Source: UBA9732 sp045116915 (GTDB lineage: Bacteria > Spirochaetota > Spirochaetia > Sphaerochaetales > Sphaerochaetaceae). Taken from it: a stretch of DNA of 24,608 nt. Location of the stretch: NCBI GenBank assembly GCA_045116915.1, contig JBGUMQ010000058.1:1-24608 (forward strand). The letters run 5' to 3'. Every line of letters begins with the position of its first letter. Position 1 is the stretch's first letter. Position numbers and translations under genes: made by a program. The notes under the pieces were generated by a model, which saw nothing but the letters and a program-made list of their open reading frames with translations, ran no database searches and was not told the origin of the DNA. This document shows, piece by piece, positions 20,574 through 24,608 of this stretch.

Positions 20574-23105
20574 TCACTGCTTCACTACGAAGCTCACGAG
20601 CTTGCCGGGAACGACGATCTCCTTGACGATCTGGGCGTTCTCCAGGTACTTCATGACATTGTCGTTCGCCTTGGCGGCGGCGATGATGTCTTCCTTGGAA
20701 GCATCCCTGGGCAGCATGAGCTTGGCCCTGACCTTGCCGTTGATCTGACAGACGATCTGGATCTCGTCGTCCAGCGTCATGGCCTCGATGTATCTGGGCC
20801 AGGTCACGTTGGCGACCGACGGCTCGTGGCCGGCCTTCTCCCAGAGCTCCTCGGCAAGATGCGGTGCGTACGGGGCAAGGAGCAGGATGAACGGCTCCCA
20901 GGCCTCGCGCGGAAGGCTCTCCAGGCGTGACAGGTCGTTGACGTAGACCATCATCTGGCTTATGGCCGTGTTGAAGTTCAGCGTGGCCGTATCGTCGGTG
21001 ACCTTCTTGATCGTCTTGTGCAGGCTCTTCATGAGCTCTGCCGGGGCCTTGTCTTCTGTGAGCGGCTTCTCGTCGCCCATGCGCCAGATCCTGTCGATGA
21101 ATCTCCAGACACCGGCGATTCCCGTGGTGGACCAGGGCTTGGACACCTGCAACGGACCCATGAACATCTCGTACATGCGCATGGTGTCGGCACCGTACTG
21201 GGCTATTACCTCATCCGGGTTGATGACGTTCTTCAGGCTCTTGGACATCTTGGCGATGACCCTCTCCAGAACCTCTCCGGTTTCGTTGTCCACGAATACG
21301 CCGGGCTCCTTTTCGGTGACCTGATCTGCGGGTACCAGCGATTTATTCGGCCTCTGGTACGCATATGAGGTTATCATTCCCTGGTTGACCAGTCTTGCGA
21401 ACGGCTCGGGAGTGGAGACCAGCCCGAGGTCGAACAGGACCTTGTGCCAGAACCTTGCATAGAGCAGGTGGAGCACAGCATGCTCCGTTCCGCCGATGTA
21501 CAGGTCGACGGGCATCCAGTACTTCTCCTTCTCCGGAGCGACGAACTGCGAGGGGTTCTTCGGGTCGATGTACCTGAGATAGTACCAGCAGGATCCTCCC
21601 CACTGCGGCATGGTGTTGGTCTCGCGCTTGGCGGGACCGCCGCACTTGGGACATGTGCAGTTCACCCAGCTGTCGATGTTCGCCAGCGGGCTCTCTCCTG
21701 TTCCGGAAGGCTGGTAGCTCTTGACCTCCGGGAGTGTGAGCGGGAGCTCGTTCTCCGGGACAAGCACCGTTCCGCAGTGCGGGCAGTGGATGAGGGGGAT
21801 GGGCTCTCCCCAGTATCTCTGGCGGCTGAAGATCCAGTCGCGCAACTTGAAGTTAACGGTCCTGTGTCCGATTCCGCGCTCCTCCAGGAAACCGAGCATG
21901 CGCTCTATGGCATCGGCCTTGTTCAGACCGTCCAGGAAGCCGCTGTTGACGTGGATTCCGTCCTCGGTCCAGGGCTGCTGCTGGACATCGACCTCTGATT
22001 TGAGGACCTCGATGATGGGCAGGCCGAACTTCTTGGCGAATTCCCAGTCGCGGGTGTCGTGTGCGGGGACGGCCATGATGGCGCCGGTTCCGTATGAGAT
22101 CAGCACGTAGTCGGCGATCCAGATGGGGATCTCCTTTCCGTTGACGGGGTTGATGGCATAGCTTCCCGAGAAGACGCCGGTCTTCTCCTTGGCCAGGTCG
22201 GTCCTGTCCAGATCGCTCTTCCTTGCGGCCTGGGCAACGTAGTCGCTGACGGCCTGTGCGTTGTCCTTCGTGGTGAGTTTTGCGACAAGGGGATGCTCCG
22301 GGGATATCACCATGTATGTGGCGCCGAAGAGGGTGTCGCATCTTGTCGTGAAGACCTCGAGCTTCCCGTCCGGGTCATCCTCAAGTCCCTTGACCTGGAA
22401 CAGGACGGATGCGCCCTCGGATTTGCCGATCCAGTTGCGCTGCATGAGCTTGACGCTCTCAGGCCAGTCCACCAGGTCCAGGTCGTCCAGCAGCCTCTGC
22501 GCGTAGGCCGTGATCTTCAGCACCCACTGGCGGATGTTCTTCTTCTCCACCTGTGTGCCGCAGCGCTCGCACTTGCCTTCCTTGACCTCCTCGTTGGCCA
22601 GTCCGGTCTTGCAGTGGGGGCACCAGTTGATCGGGGCCTGGCTCTCGTAGGCGAGGCCCTTCTCGTAGAGCTTCTCGAAGATCCACTGGGTCCAGTGGTA
22701 GTAGTCCGGGTCGCAGGTCGATATCTCCCTGTCCCAGTCGTAGCAGAAACCCAGGCTCCTGATCTGGCGGCGGAACGTGTTGATGTTCTTCTCCGTGGTG
22801 ATTGCGGGATGGGTTCCGGTCTGGATGGCGTAGTTCTCCGCCGGGAGTCCGAACGAGTCGAATCCCATGGGATGGAGCACGTTGAAGCCGTTCATCCTGA
22901 GATAACGGCAGTAGATGTCGGTTGCCGTGTAGCCTTCGGGATGACCGACGTGGAGACCTGCTCCCGAAGGATACGGGAACATGTCAAGGACATAGGCCCT
23001 CTTCTCCTTGGGGAAGGAAGGGTCTTCCGTTACGGCAAAGGTCTTGTTCTCTGCCCAGTACTTCTGCCACTTGGGCTCTGTCACACTGAATGGATAACTG
23101 CTCAT
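20574..23105 (-). CDS. leuS: Leucyl-tRNA synthetase
   Basis: An 843-residue class I aminoacyl-tRNA synthetase that charges tRNA-Leu, close to the 860 residues of the E. coli enzyme. The HIGH-type motif is HVGH (residues 52-55, in PYPSGAGLHVGH) and the KMSKS loop is at 619-623 (KMSKSLKNVINPDE). In between is the CP1 editing domain, with the conserved AVPAHDTRDWEFAKKF segment, and two cysteine clusters typical of zinc-binding inserts (NWCPHCKTG with CERCGTQ, and CTCPKCGG). The C-terminal domain ends with KEIVVPGKLVSFVVK, normal for bacterial LeuRS. The frame is open nine codons further upstream, but MSSYPFSVTEPKWQKYW at 23105 is the family-like start. It has no clear Shine-Dalgarno and a promoter directly upstream. 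Confidence 0.97.
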   Translation of the reverse strand: MSSYPFSVTEPKWQKYWAENKTFAVTEDPSFPKEKRAYVLDMFPYPSGAGLHVGHPEGYTATDIYCRYLRMNGFNVLHPMGFDSFGLPAENYAIQTGTHPAITTEKNINTFRRQIRSLGFCYDWDREISTCDPDYYHWTQWIFEKLYEKGLAYESQAPINWCPHCKTGLANEEVKEGKCERCGTQVEKKNIRQWVLKITAYAQRLLDDLDLVDWPESVKLMQRNWIGKSEGASVLFQVKGLEDDPDGKLEVFTTRCDTLFGATYMVISPEHPLVAKLTTKDNAQAVSDYVAQAARKSDLDRTDLAKEKTGVFSGSYAINPVNGKEIPIWIADYVLISYGTGAIMAVPAHDTRDWEFAKKFGLPIIEVLKSEVDVQQQPWTEDGIHVNSGFLDGLNKADAIERMLGFLEERGIGHRTVNFKLRDWIFSRQRYWGEPIPLIHCPHCGTVLVPENELPLTLPEVKSYQPSGTGESPLANIDSWVNCTCPKCGGPAKRETNTMPQWGGSCWYYLRYIDPKNPSQFVAPEKEKYWMPVDLYIGGTEHAVLHLLYARFWHKVLFDLGLVSTPEPFARLVNQGMITSYAYQRPNKSLVPADQVTEKEPGVFVDNETGEVLERVIAKMSKSLKNVINPDEVIAQYGADTMRMYEMFMGPLQVSKPWSTTGIAGVWRFIDRIWRMGDEKPLTEDKAPAELMKSLHKTIKKVTDDTATLNFNTAISQMMVYVNDLSRLESLPREAWEPFILLLAPYAPHLAEELWEKAGHEPSVANVTWPRYIEAMTLDDEIQIVCQINGKVRAKLMLPRDASKEDIIAAAKANDNVMKYLENAQIVKEIVVPGKLVSFVVKQ

Positions 23106-23113
23106 AGCCCGAT

Positions 23114-23142
23114 ATGTTATATACATTCGCATTTTGCGTCAA
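23114..23142 (-). promoter_or_regulatory. leuS promoter, nearly leaderless
   Basis: On the minus strand, TTGACG (23142-23137, 5 of 6 matches) precedes overlapping -10 candidates: TATAAC (23121-23116, 15-base spacer) or TAACAT (23119-23114, 17-base spacer). Either choice puts the start point only two to four bases before the ATG at 23105. No T-box-like leader can fit. Confidence 0.5.
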
Positions 23143-23167
23143 ATGGGTCGGCCCCGGGGGCTTGCTG

Positions 23168-23196
23168 TTGAATTTGCCCCCGCGAGGGTTTATCCT
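23168..23196 (+). promoter_or_regulatory. Possible lysoplasmalogenase promoter, nearly leaderless
   Basis: TTGAAT (23168-23173) and TATCCT (23191-23196) are separated by 17 bases, each matching the consensus at 4 of 6 positions. The start point would be near 23203, two bases before the ATG. No Shine-Dalgarno is seen in the T-rich bases just upstream. It is weaker than the other promoters listed. Confidence 0.35.
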
Positions 23197-23204
23197 TTTG
23201 TCTG

Positions 23205-23888
23205 ATGAGACCAAGCATAGCCATCGATGCCTACCTGATAGTGGTCGCCACCAGCCTTGTGGCCATAAAGCTCAGGAAGTCGGTGTTGTACGCGGTGTCC
23301 AAACCGCTTCTGATGCCGCTCCTGCTCGCCTCCTACCTTTCCCTTCTTCCGGCGGAGCTCGCGCATCGTCCGTACCAGGTCTTCGTCATCCTGGCCCTGT
23401 CGTTCCATACGGCCGGAGACATCTTCCTGCTGTTCCCCAGGAACCGCAGCAGGCACATGTTCTACCTGGGCATGCTGAGTTTCTTCATCGGCCACATCTT
23501 CTACACCCTGTGGTTCGCGAAGGCCCCGGTCGGACATACGAAACGATGGACAATAACGATAATCATCCTGTGTCTTTTGCTTGAATACCTGATCTACAGG
23601 CAACTGATGCTCGGACCCAGGAAGGACGCCCCCAAGCTCGTCCCGTACTCGATGGGGCTCTGCGCAGTGGCCGTGTCCATAGCCTCCACGGCCGGCAACG
23701 GGTCCCCGCTGTATGCCACCGCCATAAGCTTCGCGGGCATCTGCCTGTTCTTCTTCTCGGACTTCTGCATCATGAGGCGCATGGTGCGACTCCCGCTGTT
23801 CGGGCAGTTCACCGTCATGTCCACCTACATCGTGGGGCAGACCCTGATCGTCGCCGGGATGATTCTCATGCAGACGCCCTACGTCTAG
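23205..23888 (+). CDS. YhhN/TMEM86-type lysoplasmalogenase
   Basis: A 227-residue membrane protein with about eight hydrophobic helices. Family marks are VSKPLLMPLLL (about 31-41), LSFHTAGDIFLLF (about 65-77) with the conserved GD, the segment FFIGHIFYTLWF (about 93-104), and AGICLFFFSDFCIMRRM (about 178-194) with the conserved SD. These aspartates are the proposed catalytic residues of lysoplasmalogenase, which hydrolyses the vinyl-ether bond of lysoplasmalogens. The finding suggests that this organism makes plasmalogen lipids, as many strict anaerobes do. The ATG at 23205 is the only reasonable start. The gene is divergent from leuS and followed by parE on the same strand. Confidence 0.85.
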   Translation: MRPSIAIDAYLIVVATSLVAIKLRKSVLYAVSKPLLMPLLLASYLSLLPAELAHRPYQVFVILALSFHTAGDIFLLFPRNRSRHMFYLGMLSFFIGHIFYTLWFAKAPVGHTKRWTITIIILCLLLEYLIYRQLMLGPRKDAPKLVPYSMGLCAVAVSIASTAGNGSPLYATAISFAGICLFFFSDFCIMRRMVRLPLFGQFTVMSTYIVGQTLIVAGMILMQTPYV

Positions 23889-23945
23889 CGTGGGTCTGTA
23901 CGGCGAAAAACCTCAAAACACTACTACTCACGTATTAATCGTTTC

Positions 23946-23954
23946 TGCTATAAT
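23946..23954 (+). promoter_or_regulatory. parE extended -10 promoter, nearly leaderless
   Basis: TG-C-TATAAT is a perfect extended -10 element (TATAAT at 23949-23954). No good -35 is seen at 17-18 bases, which extended -10 promoters do not need. Eight bases separate it from the ATG at 23963, so the leader would be about two bases. There is no Shine-Dalgarno in that space. Confidence 0.7.
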
Positions 23955-23962
23955 GGGCTGTT

Positions 23963-24608
23963 ATGTCTGACAAACCCCTTAAGAAACCTGTATACGATGA
24001 GAGCGCGGTCAAGACCATGTCCCCGCTGGAGCACATCAGGCTCCGGCCAGGAATGTATATCGGAAGACTAGGTAATGGTACGCACATCGACGACGGCATC
24101 TACGTCCTGATGAAGGAAGTCATCGACAACAGCATCGACGAATTCATCATGGGCGCCGGCAACAGGATAACCATACGCCTCGATGACAAGAAGGTCAGTG
24201 TCCGCGACCAGGGAAGGGGAATCCCCCTGGGAAAGGTGATCGACTGCGTGTCCGAGATCAACACGGGCGCCAAGTACAACGACGATGTCTTCCAGTTCAG
24301 CGTGGGTCTGAACGGAGTCGGCACCAAGGCCGTCAACGCCCTCAGCTCATGGTTCCACGTCAAGTCCTTCCGTGACGGAAGGTTCTTCGAGGCCTGGTTC
24401 GAGCACGGCAAGCTCAAGTCGCAGAACGAGGGCAGGACTGACGAGGACAACGGGACCCTGACGGAGTTCATCCCGGACGAGGAGGTTTTCGGCCAGTACT
24501 CGTTCAACGAGGATTTCATAACCCAGAGGCTGAACAACTACTGCTACCTGAACACCGGCCTGACGATCGACTACAACAAGAAGGTTTTCAGAAGCCAGCA
24601 CGGCCTGC
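23963..24608 (+). CDS. parE: Type IIA DNA topoisomerase subunit B (topoisomerase IV ParE), N-terminal part
   Basis: The first 215 codons of a gene that runs off the right edge. It encodes the ATPase subunit of topoisomerase IV, which decatenates chromosomes. GHKL ATPase motifs are present: the catalytic glutamate E52 in KEVIDNSIDE (N55 binds magnesium), D82 in RDQGRGIP, and the lid segment GLNGVGTKAVNAL (115-127), followed by GTLTEFIPD (164-172). GyrB and enterobacterial ParE usually read GLHGVGxSVVNAL. The LNGVGTKAVNAL form and DNSIDEFIMG are typical of the ParE of Bacteroidetes and spirochaetes, so I prefer parE to gyrB. The ATG at 23963 is set by the start of homology (SPLEHIRLRPGMYIG) and lies eight bases after the -10 box. 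Confidence 0.85.
   Translation, partial: MSDKPLKKPVYDESAVKTMSPLEHIRLRPGMYIGRLGNGTHIDDGIYVLMKEVIDNSIDEFIMGAGNRITIRLDDKKVSVRDQGRGIPLGKVIDCVSEINTGAKYNDDVFQFSVGLNGVGTKAVNALSSWFHVKSFRDGRFFEAWFEHGKLKSQNEGRTDEDNGTLTEFIPDEEVFGQYSFNEDFITQRLNNYCYLNTGLTIDYNKKVFRSQHGL

Noticed and set aside
1..24608. A defence, toxin-antitoxin, phage or mobile system
   Set aside because: All long genes are housekeeping or metabolic. There is no transposase, integrase, repeat array, terminal repeat pair or abrupt compositional change that I can see.

Overview
The window looks like chromosomal DNA of a Gram-negative-type anaerobe, most probably a spirochaete of the Sphaerochaeta/Treponema kind. The basis is the replication cluster dnaN-recF-DUF721 followed by rpmH-rnpA-yidC-jag without yidD, a YidC with a large periplasmic domain, a DUF4416 gene, a predicted lipoprotein, a YhhN-type lysoplasmalogenase, a non-standard ParE and a high share of cytoplasmic glycosidases. 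The assignment is inference from gene content and is only moderately secure. Coding density is very high. I see no tRNA, rRNA, insertion sequence, integrase, phage gene or CRISPR array.

Layout. 1-5025 (+): the end of dnaN, recF and a DUF721/DciA-like gene, then a strong promoter and rpmH-rnpA-yidC-jag (ribosomal protein, RNase P protein, membrane insertase, RNA-binding protein). 5036-8815 (-): an operon read lgt, pepP, pfkB. 8931-10454 (+): a secreted S41 protease. 10455-10802: the only long gene-free stretch, lying between convergent genes; it holds a terminator, DnaA-box-like 9-mers and an AT-rich inverted repeat. 10803-11585 (-): rsmE. 11650-13314 (+): a GH2 glycosidase. 13315-15323 (-): a divergent DAACS-type symporter followed by an unknown polytopic membrane protein. 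15352-19153 (-): pth, then a 1084-residue GH13-type enzyme. 19247-20570 (+): DUF4416 and a lipoprotein. 20574-23105 (-): leuS. 23205-23888 (+): lysoplasmalogenase. 23963-end (+): the 5' part of parE.

Functionally this is mostly core housekeeping (replication, translation, lipoprotein and membrane-protein biogenesis) with a carbohydrate branch (GH2, GH13, PfkB kinase). No defence, toxin or mobile system is visible.

The most notable signals are in the non-coding DNA. First, many genes at the head of a transcript (lgt, rsmE, the symporter gene, pth, leuS, the lysoplasmalogenase gene, parE, perhaps ctpA) have a sigma70-like -10 box ending only 6 to 10 bases before the start codon, which predicts leaderless or nearly leaderless mRNAs. 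Genes such as rpmH, yidC, jag, the GH2 gene and the DUF4416 gene instead have normal Shine-Dalgarno sites. Second, a perfect CRP-type dyad lies between lgt and ctpA. Third, DnaA-box-like sites cluster in the convergent intergenic region at 10.5-10.8 kb. Among proteins, the GH13 enzyme lacks the usual region-IV histidine and the DAACS symporter has lost the canonical NMDGT motif.
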